A stretch of DNA of 64,000 bases from G965220305 sp965220305 (GCA_965220305.1 OZ244817.1:2046001-2110000), one strand, 5' to 3'; counted from the first letter of the stretch, positions 34,680-45,292 are shown. Notes: generated by a model from the sequence alone, not told the origin. Numbers and translations: made by a program.

Positions 34680-35161
34680 GTGCGCCGCCCCTTTGTGGGC
34701 CAGCGCGTCGCGGGGGCTCGTCTCAGATGGGTTGCGGCGAGGAATACCCATGAGGGCAGGGAAGCTGTCGTTACAAGTGTGCCCAAAAGGATGCCTACCT
34801 GTAAAGCTGTCTGGGGCAGTGGAAGAAAGCCCCAGACCATGCCGTTGCTGGAAGGGGCAGCGAAGTAGACACTGGCCAGCAGGATGACCAGGAAGAAGGA
34901 GGCGAAGGCAAAGATGAATGCGAGTGTGGAATCTATCCTGATTGCTATGAGCCAGATTGGGATGGAGACCACGATGGACCCGGCCCAGATGAGGCAAAAC
35001 CAGAGGAGGAGCCAGGCTACGACAGGTAGCGCGGTCGAGAGGGAGGCGCCCCCCTCTGGCCTATATCCCCATAGGGCCAGTGGGACGATGGGCAGGAAGG
35101 CCATAATCGGCACCCAGAGAGACACCAGCAGGACGATTAGGAATTGTTTTAGAAGCTTCAT
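34634..35161 (-). CDS. Small integral membrane protein
   Basis: 175 residues from ATG 35161 with AGAAGGGA upstream. It has about five hydrophobic segments: KQFLIVLLVSLWVPIMAFL, VVAWLLLWFCLIWAGSIVVS, FIFAFASFFLVILLASVYF, ALQVGILLGTLVTTA and SLPSWVFLAATHL. It is a paralog of the frameshifted copy at 6020-6501. It sits 14 bp after a secreted PPC-domain protein, so the two are probably one operon. Function is unknown. Confidence 0.78.
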   Translation of the reverse strand: MKLLKQFLIVLLVSLWVPIMAFLPIVPLALWGYRPEGGASLSTALPVVAWLLLWFCLIWAGSIVVSIPIWLIAIRIDSTLAFIFAFASFFLVILLASVYFAAPSSNGMVWGFLPLPQTALQVGILLGTLVTTASLPSWVFLAATHLRRAPATRWPTKGRRTYSVSTRTQFPQKIS

Positions 35162-35175
35162 TCCCTTCTCATCCT

Positions 35176-35957
35176 CTATCTCAGTCCCCGGACCCACAGC
35201 GAGTATTCGTCCGCGTTGTGGAGTTGGTAACTGGTGGCGACGATCACATACGGGCCCGGTTCGAGCGTCATGCTGATCCGGGAGTCGCGGTCGAGTGAGG
35301 ATATGTCGTCGTTCTCGGCGAGGAACCCGGTGCCGTCCGCGCTGTCCCCCTTGATGAGGAACAGGTAGGTATCCGTGTCCGACGAGAGATCGATTGTCAC
35401 CGTTTTCGATGATGGACCGACGAGTTCGAAGCTGTAGTGGTCGGCGTACCTGCCCACGCGCCGATCCGTCTGGCAGTCCGTTGCATCCCATTCCCCGGAC
35501 GTCTGGATGGGAAAGTGCCCGGCCTCCAGGGGCACGATGTCGCACCCGGCAGACCGGCCAACGCGAATCTTGTAGTCGCCCGTCGTCCCCTGCCCTTTAA
35601 CCGACACCCCCACCGAGTACTTGGTTCCATAGAGGTTATACTTGATCCCGGAGTTGATGTTGTCGCCACGGTCATCGTTCAGGGTCAGAATGTAGCGGGA
35701 CCCGTCACGCTGGATGCGGTACAGGAAGAGTTTGGGGTCTACCTCCTTGCCCCGGTACTCCAGGTCAATGTAGGCCGGAACCATACTGCTGGTCACCGTG
35801 AAGTCGTGGTAGTCAATGTACGGCGGCTTCGAGCCGTACTTGTAGAGGCAGTCGGTGCCAAGCCACGACCCGTAGTTGTAACCCACCCCCGACGACGAGA
35901 GGGTGAGGGGCGTACCCACGTCGCAACTCTGGACTTTGACGTTCTCGTAATGGCGGA
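35176..35957 (-). CDS. Secreted protein with pre-peptidase C-terminal (PPC)-type domains, 5' end cut by IS630
   Basis: The frame is open from 35957 (VRHYENVKVQSCDVGTPLTL) and has no signal peptide, because IS630 copy A lies there. Two beta-domains are visible. The second (GEWDATDCQTDRRVG, HYSFELVGPSSKTVTIDLSS, TDTYLFLIKG, LEPGPYVIVATSYQ) is a clear PPC-type fold. It was probably the 3' part of a longer secreted protein or a gene downstream of the phospholipase-like gene. The last translated codons lead directly into the membrane-protein gene. Confidence 0.72.
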
Positions 35958-35959
35958 CC

Positions 35960-37183
<1,224 letters not shown>

Positions 37184-37186
<3 letters not shown>

Positions 37187-38335
37187 GGCCGCAGGATTGA
37201 CCAAATAGCGGCTGGTCTGCGCTACGTAGAGGGCATTCAGGGGCTTGATGCTGATAAGCCCCGTGGCCTCCGTTGCGCTCGTGGTGTCGGCGCAGGCCGA
37301 GACGTAGAGGGCGGTCTCCTTGTAGTCCTTGTCCTCAGTAATGATGGGCGTGGGAAGCGGCCAGTCGTCGTAATCAACATCTATGGTCTGGTCGCGGCGC
37401 GTCCCTCCGCTGCTGGGGCACGCCGCTTCCGCCTCGGTCTCGCCCGCCCTCAGTGGCCACTTGACGGTCAGCCGAAGCTCCCCGGTCGCCGCCGACGAAC
37501 TGCGGGTGGTGGGCGGCCCGTCCGGGGCCTGGAGGTTGGCCCTTATCACCTGCATCTTTGCGGTGCGGCCCTTAGCGAAGTATGCCATGTTCTGGGGGGA
37601 GAGGGGGCGTCCGTCAATCTCGATATGATGGATCGGGAGGCAGCGGTTGGCCGACCCAACCACCCCGCAATCAATAGAGGCCGAGGCGCTGGGGTACAGG
37701 ACGTACTCCTGAGACTTGGCGGCGACGCTCCGCTTCTCGGCGTCCGTGAGTTCATCGTCGTACTTCCAGTCCCGCAGGAACTTGTGGAAGAGCGTGGACG
37801 CATTGATGCACTTGGTCCACTCCCGCATGATGAATCTTGACCGGTTGCGCTCCTTGTAGGTGATGTTGCAACCGGAGACGGCATCGTCCTTGAAGGTCTC
37901 GTCGGCGGTCCAGCGGTTGCGCTCGTTCCATATCTTGCCGGTGGCCCGGTCCATCACCGCCAGCGTCCGCCAAGTGAAGTCATGGCGCAGGCAGGCGTGA
38001 AGGTACGCATGGTTGTACGTGCTCGCTAGGCCGGGCGAAGAACAGCCGTCCTGACTCCAGTCCATCCATGAGTAGCGGGGATTCACGCGTATCTCAACAT
38101 AATCCGCAACCCACTCGGAATACTCGATGTCCCGGATGAAATTGATATGGTCCATACGTATCGAACCGATGGGATAAAGCACCGGCGGCGGCTGAATGGC
38201 GGCTTGGGCCGTGCCTTCACTGGACACGGCGGCAACGAGGAGGGCGGCGATTAGGAACATGAAAACAAGGGTGATTCTAATTATTACACAACTCCAATTG
38301 GAAATGGCGGGGGGACTACCAGGAGGATGGGTCAC
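37184..38335 (-). CDS. Secreted prokaryotic phospholipase A2-like protein
   Basis: 383 residues from GTG 38335, overlapping the upstream lipoprotein gene by 20 bp. A signal peptide is visible (TLVFMFLIAALLVAAVSSEG, then TAQA). The prokaryotic PLA2 signature follows: SQDGCSSPGLASTYNHAYLH then ACLRHDFTWR with the catalytic His-Asp pair, and later the second Asp-containing helix (ADETFKDDAVSGC). A long C-terminal part of unknown type follows. The frame ends in a TAG whose TA is the presumed IS630 target; beyond the IS the same frame continues into the PPC-domain protein. Likely acts on phospholipids outside the cell. Confidence 0.75.
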
Positions 38336-39356
38336 CGGTCAGGAACCCCGGAAGCCCCGGCCTGTTCAAGGCGTCAAGCACGCCCTCGCTCACGAGGGGG
38401 GCCGCTACCTCCGGTTCTTCCTGGGCCAGACGCTCAAGTTCGGCAGTCCACGCCTCCTCCTGGGCCTCGAAAAGCCCGTGCTCCATGCCGCATTCCACCG
38501 AAGGCGTGAATAGGCGTTCTTCGAGGGCCTTCTCAGCGTCGGTCTGGGCCTCGGTGCGTGCAATGTAGTCGAGGGGATGTTCGTACTTCTGCCAGATGAA
38601 CAGGATGTCGGGAGCAACCCGTCCATATCCCCGCTCCGAAAGGCAGTCAAGGACATTCTCTTTGGCCTCCACCACATCCGTAGCAGCGTCGCCACCGGCC
38701 CTGAGCCGGCCCCAAATGTCGTGAAACTCAGCCACCGCTGCGTCCATGTGTTCCCCCAGTCCCTCAAGGCAGGTTTGCCGCTCCTGCCGCCACCTTTCTC
38801 GGTCGATGGCGAAACAACGGTGTGGGCCTTCCCTGAAGAGGAGGGAGATGTAACTGGACATGAATTCCGTTCCACAGGCAAGCTGTTCCTCCACCGTGCC
38901 CAGGCCGTTGCAGGCTTCCTCAATCGCCAGGGTGGTCTGATCGGCGCACCATTCCACAAACTCCGCGTCCCCCTCCTTGTCGGTGGATGGCCCGAACACC
39001 CCGTGCATCCGGCAACCGTCGAGTCCCTGCGGGTGTGCGGGTGGGGGCGCGTAGGTGGGTTCCGGCGACTCCGGCAGCGGGGGCTTGGTTGGCGGTTCCT
39101 GGAAGTAGGGCGTGGCCCGGGTCGGCTTGGGAGGCTGGGGAGGCTGGGGAGTCCCAGACCCTATCCCGGATGCGGGCCTTTCCGGGTCGTCGGGGTGGGG
39201 CGTGACCGGCGGGGTCGTGGCATCGGGCGATTCCGTTGGCTGGTCCGCCTGGGCCAGCGTCCTTTCGGCCGGGGCAGATGGCCCGCAGCCTGCCAATACC
39301 ACCATGCCAAGCAATAACGCCACGGCGGCGAATAGGATCGATTTGAAACGCAGCAT
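38316..39356 (-). CDS. Lipoprotein with Pro-rich linker and Cys-containing domain
   Basis: 346 residues from ATG 39356; AGGAGGG lies 8 bases upstream. The signal peptide ends in the lipobox VLAGC. Residues ~30-110 form a Pro/Thr-rich linker (TPQPPQPPKPTRATPYFQ). The globular part has regularly spaced Cys residues (GCRMHGVFG, EWCADQ, EACNGL, LACGTE) and is helix-rich. No family is recognised. It is followed by the phospholipase-like gene with overlap. MITE-A1 lies directly upstream of the ribosome site, so its native promoter has been displaced. Confidence 0.75.
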   Translation of the reverse strand: MLRFKSILFAAVALLLGMVVLAGCGPSAPAERTLAQADQPTESPDATTPPVTPHPDDPERPASGIGSGTPQPPQPPKPTRATPYFQEPPTKPPLPESPEPTYAPPPAHPQGLDGCRMHGVFGPSTDKEGDAEFVEWCADQTTLAIEEACNGLGTVEEQLACGTEFMSSYISLLFREGPHRCFAIDRERWRQERQTCLEGLGEHMDAAVAEFHDIWGRLRAGGDAATDVVEAKENVLDCLSERGYGRVAPDILFIWQKYEHPLDYIARTEAQTDAEKALEERLFTPSVECGMEHGLFEAQEEAWTAELERLAQEEPEVAAPLVSEGVLDALNRPGLPGFLTGDPSSW

Positions 39357-39369
39357 TGTATATCCCTCC

Positions 39370-39519
39370 TAAACTAAAGCCAAGGTGAAATGCGCAGATG
39401 GTGGGGGTCAAACGACGGAGCCGGGTCATTCTCCAAGTACGGATGAGAGGGATTCACCGGCGCAACCCAGCTGATCATCATCGCCACTTAAATGTACATC
39501 CCACCTTGGCTTTAGTTTA
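39370..39519. mobile_element. MITE-A, copy 1 (150 bp)
   Basis: TAAACTAAAGCCAAGGTG at one end and CACCTTGGCTTTAGTTTA at the other, with TA as the target duplication. It sits between the Shine-Dalgarno sequence of the lipoprotein gene and IS701 copy 3. Removing it leaves CTAG next to IS701. Confidence 0.85.
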
Positions 39520-40562
39520 GTACTACAGTCGCACATCCAATGCCAAGAATTTTAGTCGGCGTTGATAGTGACAGCGCCGGGCTCTGGCCTGATGCCGCCG
39601 TCTCCACCGGGACCAGCCCAATACAAAGTCCGCTTGGTGGGTGGGCGTCCATACCAGCCGGCAGAGCAACCGGCGCACCTCGGGCACCGTCAGCGGTATC
39701 AGTCCTTCCTGCCGTTCCGGGCAGCCCTCTTTTCGTATGAGCCCCCTTGATCTGCCGCCGCCCGGTACCGGGTCACCGCCAGATAGGCCAAGGCCAGCAT
39801 CGCCAGGGTGATGTGACGGTACCAGCCGTCCCACCGGCGCACTTCGTACTGGTCCAGTCCCACCTGGCCCTTGGCCTCCTCAAAGCATTCCTCGATGGCC
39901 CACCGGACTCCGGCCACCCTCACCAGTTCCTCCAAAGCGGTACAGGACGGGCCGAAGCACACGTAGTAGGCCAATTCCCCGGGTTTGGCCAGGCTGCGCC
40001 GAACCAGCAGCCAATAGCCCTTGCCCGGTTCCTTTAGAGACCTCATCTCCACCCTGGCCCAATCGTAGACCCGGGGTCCCTTGGCGCCATCGCCCGCGCT
40101 GCGCCGTTGCCAGCCGGACTCGTCAACCAGGGCCGCCAGCCGGTCCGCTCTCACCTGGCGGGGTCCCTCTTCCTGCCAGACCCACAGCTTTTCGTTGCTC
40201 TTGACGGCCAGCACATGGGACATCCCTTCCTGTTCCAGCCACATCCGCAGGCGGCGGTCGCTGCCGTAGACCACATCCCCGGTAACCCAGGCGAAGGGAA
40301 CTCCCGCTTCCAGCGCGCGTTCCAGCATCTCCCGGGCTAACCGGGGCTTGGTCTCAAAGGAGACCTCCTCCGGCACTCCGGCTTCCCGCCGCCGTTCCCG
40401 ATCCTCGGCCCATGCTTGAGGCAGGTACAGTTCCCGGTCTAGTAGGGTTCTCCCCCTGGCGCCGGCGTAGGCCAGGAATACCCCAATCTGGCAGTTCTCG
40501 ATCCGCCCCCCCGTGCCGCTGTACTGCCGCTGCACCCCCACTGACTTGGCACCCTTCTTCAG

Positions 40563-40585
40563 AGCCTGTCCTCGTGAAAACGGGG
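40563..40585. repeat. Short palindromic insertion, copy P2
   Basis: AGCCTGTCCTCGTGAAAACGGGG after CAG, 23 nt, inserted between the TTT and CTG codons of the transposase catalytic motif DETGF-LKKG. It is the most diverged in the stem. It is absent from copy 1 at this site, so it arrived after the two copies separated. Confidence 0.8.
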
Positions 40586-40657
40586 AAAGCCGGTTTCGTC
40601 CACCACCAGCACCCCCCCCCCGGAATCTCCCAAGTGCTCCAGCACGTAGCTTCTCAG

Positions 40658-40681
40658 AGCCTGCCCCCGTGAACACGGGGG
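40658..40681. repeat. Short palindromic insertion, copy P3
   Basis: AGCCTGCCCCCGTGAACACGGGGG after CAG, net 23 nt inserted between the VRDD and LRSY codons, at the same position as P1 in IS701 copy 1. It therefore predates the split of those copies. Confidence 0.8.
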
Positions 40682-41001
40682 TCATCACGAACCAGACCGT
40701 CATCCCAACGGTAACTGGACAGCAGGCGCTGCACCCCGTCGGGAGTGGCGTCGCCCGCCTGCTCCGCCAGTGCCAGCCGTTCTTGCGCTCGACGGGGCTG
40801 AGCAGGCTCCGCCAGTACTCCAGCGCCCGTCTGCGGGGCTCGGGGCGCCGGAACCGTCCCGCGATGCACTCATGCACCCGTTCGATGCCTTCGGCCCACC
40901 GGACCACTTCCGCCACCTCGTCCCCGCTCGCCATCACCACCACCCCTCACCACCCCTCAACTAACTCAATTCTACCTGCTGTTGATCTGCGACTGTAGTA
41001 C

Positions 41002-41319
41002 TAAACTAAAGCCAAGGTGAAATATACATTTCTGTGACGTCAGAGAAAATTGCGAAACTCTTTAGTTGCCGAAGGACCAGAAGAATAATAGCGTGAATAG
41101 GATTCGTCGGCCATTCAAAGTGGGGAGATTCGTCAAATACTTCAACGGTATTCGTCCCCAATTAGCAGTCGCAAGCTCATCTGGGTAGTTTCGCAATTTT
41201 CTCGACGTCAATAGATGGTTGACATACCCGAGCATAGCTCACCTGAACGCAGACCATAATTGGTCTGCCGTCGTTCCCTCTCATCTTCTGAATGCACATC
41301 CCACTTTGGCTTTGGTTTA
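41002..41319. mobile_element. MITE-A, copy 2, carrying MITE-B
   Basis: Ends TAAACTAAAGCCAAGGTG and CACTTTGGCTTTGGTTTA (inverted), TA at both edges. Its length of 318 bp equals ~150 bp of MITE-A plus the 161-bp MITE-B2 and its 7-bp duplication. Confidence 0.85.
41043..41203. mobile_element. MITE-B, copy 2 (161 bp), nested in MITE-A2
   Basis: Ends GAGAAAATTGCGAAACT and the inverted AGTTTCGCAATTTTCTC, flanked by GACGTCA at 41036-41042 and 41204-41210. The interior (GCGTGAATAGGATT, ACGGTATTCGTC, CAATTAGCAGT) matches copy B1 at 7309. Confidence 0.88.
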
Positions 41320-41418
41320 GAAGGGCAACAAGTCCTCTGGGGCGCACCGGGGCGGATTGAGAACTGTCAGATTAGCCTATTCCTTTGACGGAGTGACAAA
41401 GCCGTCCTGAATGGGGCG

Positions 41419-41799
41419 ATGTTAGCTGTTGTAGCAAGAACTGTAATCCTTTCTCTGTGCTTGCTCTTGCTGGTGGCGGCGGCCTTCGTCATACACTTTG
41501 CCATCGGGTGGACGACCTTCGAGCGGGAGGACTTGCAGTTCGGGGCCACCTTTTTATCGACGTGGTTGATTGTGGTCTGGCCGGCCTCCATCCCTCTGAG
41601 TTTGGCAGTAGTTCTGCTCCACCGGCGTTCGCGCCTGATCGCCTATCTCTGCGCCGTGGTGCTGGTTCCGCTTTCAATAGTCGGCTTCATAGTCGCCGGC
41701 CTCCTGCAATCGGAGATTGTTGTCATTGCTGTAGCAGCGCTTTCCCTGCCGGCGTGGCTTGCCCTGCTGGTGATCAAATTGTGGCAGAGCCGGCCTTGA
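41419..41799 (+). CDS. Small membrane protein
   Basis: 126 residues from ATG 41419 with four hydrophobic helices: VILSLCLLLLVAAAFVIHFA, FLSTWLIVVWPASIPLSLAV, LIAYLCAVVLVPLSIVGFIV and IVVIAVAALSLPAWLALLV. No family is recognised, and the ribosome site is weak (GGGGCG). Its 3' end is 34 bp from the convergent membrane-protein gene. Confidence 0.55.
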   Translation: MLAVVARTVILSLCLLLLVAAAFVIHFAIGWTTFEREDLQFGATFLSTWLIVVWPASIPLSLAVVLLHRRSRLIAYLCAVVLVPLSIVGFIVAGLLQSEIVVIAVAALSLPAWLALLVIKLWQSRP

Positions 41800-41833
41800 C
41801 CAGCGTATCCACATGGCAACCTGCCCTTGCCCG

Positions 41834-42739
41834 TCAGGGCATCTCCCATGAGTGGCTACGGACCCAGTAGAAGCCTCCGGAGCGGTTCCTGGTGAGATCG
41901 TCGATGGTGTAGCCTTCCTTCCTGGCCATGAGATCGTAATAGACGAGGGTGCGGCCTATCCATACGACCGGTGTTGCCAAGGCGAGCGCAGCCATAAGGA
42001 CGAAGGTGAACGTGATAAGGAAGTAGTCCGGCGCTGTGAAGCTCCAGAACGTTGTGAGGTTCACGAAGATGACGCCATACGCCGCCGCTGCGAAGCACCA
42101 CGCTACCAATGTGTACGATGTGTATACGACGCCGCTGGCGAACACCCTCATGTAGATGTCTAGCCGCCACAACAGCGGGATGCCAGACGCCTTTCGCCCG
42201 AACATGATGCTGTCGACGAAGAAGGACCAGTTGATGAGCATGGAGAGAAACAGCGATAGGATCATCGAGAAGAACATGCCACCTGAGTGCCACCGGTCCA
42301 CTCCGAGTACGGAATAGATAGGCATTCCGACGACGAATAGAACGAGGACGAAGAAGCCCAGGACCGTCAGGAGGCCGGCCGAGATGCTGAGTAGGGTCAG
42401 TGAGGCGGCCTTGCGGCAGGCCAGTTTGAAGCAGTTGACGATGCTGATTCTCCCTTCCACGTAGTATTGACTGACTGCCATGACCGTCGCCGCTCTTGCG
42501 AGGACGTAGGGGATCGGTACCAATGCCAGTATGACACCGTCTAACAGCAAGCCGAAGTACAACCCGGGGCCGCCGAGATGGGCATCGGGGTGCATTGAAC
42601 TCAGTAAGAGCAGACCCAAGTACAGTCCTGCTGCCAAGACGGCCAGCGACGGCTGTGCGGCCAGGGAGATGAGAAGGAAGCGGCGGTAGTTGCGGAGATA
42701 TATGACCGCCGTCTCTTTGAGCAGGCCGCCGAGACCCAT
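41834..42739 (-). CDS. Integral membrane protein with six or more helices
   Basis: 301 residues if the internal ATG at 42739 is used (MGLGGLLKETAVIYLRNYRR); a longer start at 42808 adds 23 poorly fitting residues. Helices include LAVLAAGLYLGLLLLSS, LTVLGFFVLVLFVVG, YTLVAWCFAAAAYGVIFV and FVLMAALALATPVVWIGRTL. The end YYDLMARKEGYTIDDL is typical of a family of membrane proteins common in Actinobacteria and Chloroflexota, often annotated as glycerophosphodiesterase-like membrane domain. The frame is intact. Transposon remains lie directly upstream. Confidence 0.72.
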   Translation of the reverse strand: MGLGGLLKETAVIYLRNYRRFLLISLAAQPSLAVLAAGLYLGLLLLSSMHPDAHLGGPGLYFGLLLDGVILALVPIPYVLARAATVMAVSQYYVEGRISIVNCFKLACRKAASLTLLSISAGLLTVLGFFVLVLFVVGMPIYSVLGVDRWHSGGMFFSMILSLFLSMLINWSFFVDSIMFGRKASGIPLLWRLDIYMRVFASGVVYTSYTLVAWCFAAAAYGVIFVNLTTFWSFTAPDYFLITFTFVLMAALALATPVVWIGRTLVYYDLMARKEGYTIDDLTRNRSGGFYWVRSHSWEMP

Positions 42740-42829
42740 TGGGAAGTGGCCGCACGACCGCGCGCAGGCGGGTGGGGAATGGTGCCGGCCCGGCTCTGTT
42801 GCGGTCAATTGGCCGGACTCCTATATGCC

Positions 42830-43128
42830 ACTCTTCTCTCTCCGCGCCGGAACCGGCGGAACAGAAGGTTGTACTCGAACTCCCAGCAGAACGCTCGCTC
42901 GCTGCGCACCGAGTAGAAGGAGATCAGCAACGGTGCCTCCAGCAGACGGCTACGCCGGCGTCGACGCTCGGCCCACCTTCAAGTAGATCTCATCGAACTC
43001 CGGCGACAGATGCTCCAACGCCTCGTCGACAATGATCTTGATGATGCGGATTAGGATGGTCTTGGGGAACCCTCTCTTTCAGGTCCACGAAGGCCAGCAT
43101 CATTCCTTGTAGACTGGGTTTCCTCATG
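42830..43128 (-). pseudogene. IS1182/IS5-like transposase, N-terminal relic
   Basis: ATG 43128 gives MRKPSLQGMMLAFVDLKERV, then after frame slips IIVDEALEHLSPEFDEIYLK and LLISFYSVRSERAFCWEFEY, the N-terminal region of this transposase group. It has two or more frameshifts and no catalytic core. Confidence 0.7.
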
Positions 43129-43399
43129 GGAAGGTCACCTCCGTTCCGTCTTGGAGGTATCCTGCCCCACAAAATCGTTTTCAGCGGCGCTTCCTGGGTC
43201 ATGGAATCCATCGACAAGCCTGTCCCTGATTAGCCGAGGGACTCAGGATGAGCAGGTAAGGCCAGCACGCTATCTCCGATTTGATAGCCCAGCTAATCAA
43301 GCCGTTGGGCCAACTCCGGAGCTACACCGCCAACCTGCACCTCAAATGAAGGTTCTTGATTTTGTGTGGTTTGGTGGCCAGGGACCTGGATATCCCCTC

Positions 43400-44640
43400 T
43401 TATCTTCCCTCGTTTTGCCCAGCCGCTCCCTCCGGCTGCGCGGACTCTCCCAAGTCCACTGCCAGCCCTAACGTCTCGGACTCCACCCTAAGCCCCGTGG
43501 CGCCCTTCGGTAGGTCAAACACCATGACAAAAGTCCCGTCGAATCCGGGACCAACCCAGTCGACCGGGCGATTGCCGTCCACCATGTTTATGAACTCGGT
43601 CTCCAGGTCGCAGTCCGCCAGGTAGGCACCTTGTATCCATTCGCGTTCTCTGTCGTCCACCATGACGAAGTCGTACTGGATCTGGCTGGGTGGGTCTATC
43701 CCGGAGTTGGCATCGTTGAAGACCGTATAATAAACGGCGACGAACACCCCCTGGGACTCCGAAGTGCCATCTCCGCAGTAGGTTTCCTCTACGGCCTCCA
43801 CACGCTTCACGTCCCTGAAATTCAGGACTATCTCTCCGGCCGGATCACGCCGCCCCAACCAGTAGTCTGCCAGCGCTCCGGCGTCGACGCGTATCGTGTC
43901 TCCCAGTCCATGCAACGCCAGCGCTACGGGCGTTTCCGTCGAGAAAGCGCCAGTCTCAGGCGTGGGGCAACCCGCGTCCCAGTTCTCCTCTTCTCTCCAC
44001 CATTCGCCATCCTGCCAAACCCAACGGCTCCCTGTAACGTATGGGTCCGCTCCAAGAGGGACGCTCATATAGGACCAGTCCAATTTCGCAGTGCCCTCTT
44101 CCCCCTTTTCCCCTCTGTCGAAGGCTTCGGCTGTGTCGTAGACGTCGGCGACGGAGAAGGTCATAAAAGCGCCTTCCCATATCTCCCAGCGCACGGCCTC
44201 CATCCCCAACTTCAATCCCTCGACAAACTCGGCCTCCCCACACACGGCCTTGGACCGGGAGCTGGAGTATTCGTATACGCGAGACCAGTCACCACTGTTC
44301 AGGGCTTCGGCCATCCCTTGCGCCCGCTCTCTCAGCCTCTCCACCGTGGGCCCAGGCACGGCTGGGGGTATAGGGGTATAGAGGTAGGAGCGGGTACCAG
44401 GGTCGGGATTGGCTTCAGTGTGGGTGACGGCGCAAGCGTAGGTGTTGGAGTCGGGAGCGGATACGACGTGCGCAGTGCGGTGGGTGCGGTAACTGGCGTG
44501 TTTGTGGCAGGAACGCTGTTGGTTGGCGGTCCCACTCGCTCTGTGCAGGCCAGAGTAAGTAGGACCGCGATCAAAAGCGCTGCCGTCCCAGACTGGGGGA
44601 ACCTCAGCATACATTTCCTCATAGCCGACGAAATGACCAA
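43400..44640 (-). pseudogene. Lipoprotein with NTF2-like and DUF4352-like domains, one frameshift
   Basis: The start frame at 44640 has a signal peptide with lipobox LLTLAC and a Pro/Thr linker (PTPTPTLAPSPTLKPIPT). Near 44370 it slips into the frame that gives VERLRERAQGMAEALNSGDW (NTF2-like scaffold) and a C-terminal beta-sandwich (TIRVDAGALADYWLGRRD, FVAVYYTVFNDANSGID, YDFVMVDDREREWI, GTFVMVFDLPKGATGLRVES) of DUF4352/telokin-like type. The slip lies in a short GGGGTATAGGGGTATAG repeat, so it could be replication slippage or a sequencing error. Function is unknown. Confidence 0.7.
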
Positions 44641-44829
44641 GAATATGCCATAGCGGCGTCACCGTAGACTAGGAAAGGTCTGAATAAGTCTCAAATCGCC
44701 GTGATTTCAGCTACGGCGAGTAGCGAGTTTCCCTACTTATTCAGAGGTTCCCTAGATGTCACTGAGCAGCATGCACAGGCAACTGTGACCACCTCCGTTT
44801 GCCGCATCCTGAGGAAGCACGGGCAACCC

Positions 44830-45054
44830 CAGGGCAATCGCGTCTTAATTCGTGACGTCCAATACCCCATGATTTCCGAGGGATTGGCAGGGCTTGAAGC
44901 CTCTGATAACACGCTTGGCAGTTGAATCGTGGGCAATTCGAGGGGCTGGCGCAGACCCGGGAGCCAGCGAGACGGCCTCCAAGCGGTACAAATCGTACCT
45001 TATCGCCTGTTTCGATAGATGTTATTGACAGCATTTTAAGACGCAATTGCCCTG
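44830..45054. mobile_element. 225-bp element with ISAs1-like terminal repeats
   Basis: CAGGGCAATCGCGTCTTAA at 44830-44848 and the inverted TTAAGACGCAATTGCCCTG at 45036-45054. The same 19-mer occurs at 51335 and, inverted with one change, at the end of the ISAs1 relic (54119-54137), so this is probably an internally deleted ISAs1 derivative. The rest of 44641-45292 holds no clear gene. Confidence 0.65.
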
Positions 45055-45292
45055 TTCCAGTTCGCTCCGGAGCCTCACCGTCTTGTCGGGCCCTATACTC
45101 TTCGGACCTATGTAACTCAGGGATATCGACCCACCCGGTCGGTGGGCCTCAATGAACACCTCAATCCTCGCCGCGACGGGCCTCCCGTTGAATCGCCGGA
45201 TACAATTGCGAAACTCTGGCTGCTCCTTGACTCGTGACGAGTTGTATCGTTCATGTAAACGAAATAAACGAAACCGTTTTAGGGACGCGGCG

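Larger units (their letters stand above)
39730..40943 (-). pseudogene. IS701 family transposase carrying two palindromic insertions
   Basis: From GTG 40943 the N-terminus reads EVVRWAEGIERVHECIAGRF. A base is missing near 40770 and the correct frame runs AEQAGDATPDGVQRLLSSYR. Then palindrome P3 (40658-40681) splits VRDD from LRSYVLEHLG, and P2 (40563-40585) splits VVDETGF from LKKGAKSVGVQRQYSG. After P2 the frame is clean: QIGVFLAYAGARG, FAWVTGDVVYGSDRRLRMWL, VKSNEKLWVW, RWAIEECFEEAKGQVGLDQY. DDE residues are present but cannot be joined into one protein. Confidence 0.85.
39521..41000 (-). mobile_element. IS701-family element, copy 3 (1480 bp)
   Basis: Ends TACTACAGTCGCACAT and ATCTGCGACTGTAGTA. 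The bases just outside are TTAG and CTAA, but both belong partly to MITE-A copies. Without these MITEs the flanks become CTAG on both sides, a proper 4-bp duplication. It is the best preserved of the three IS701 copies. Confidence 0.88.
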
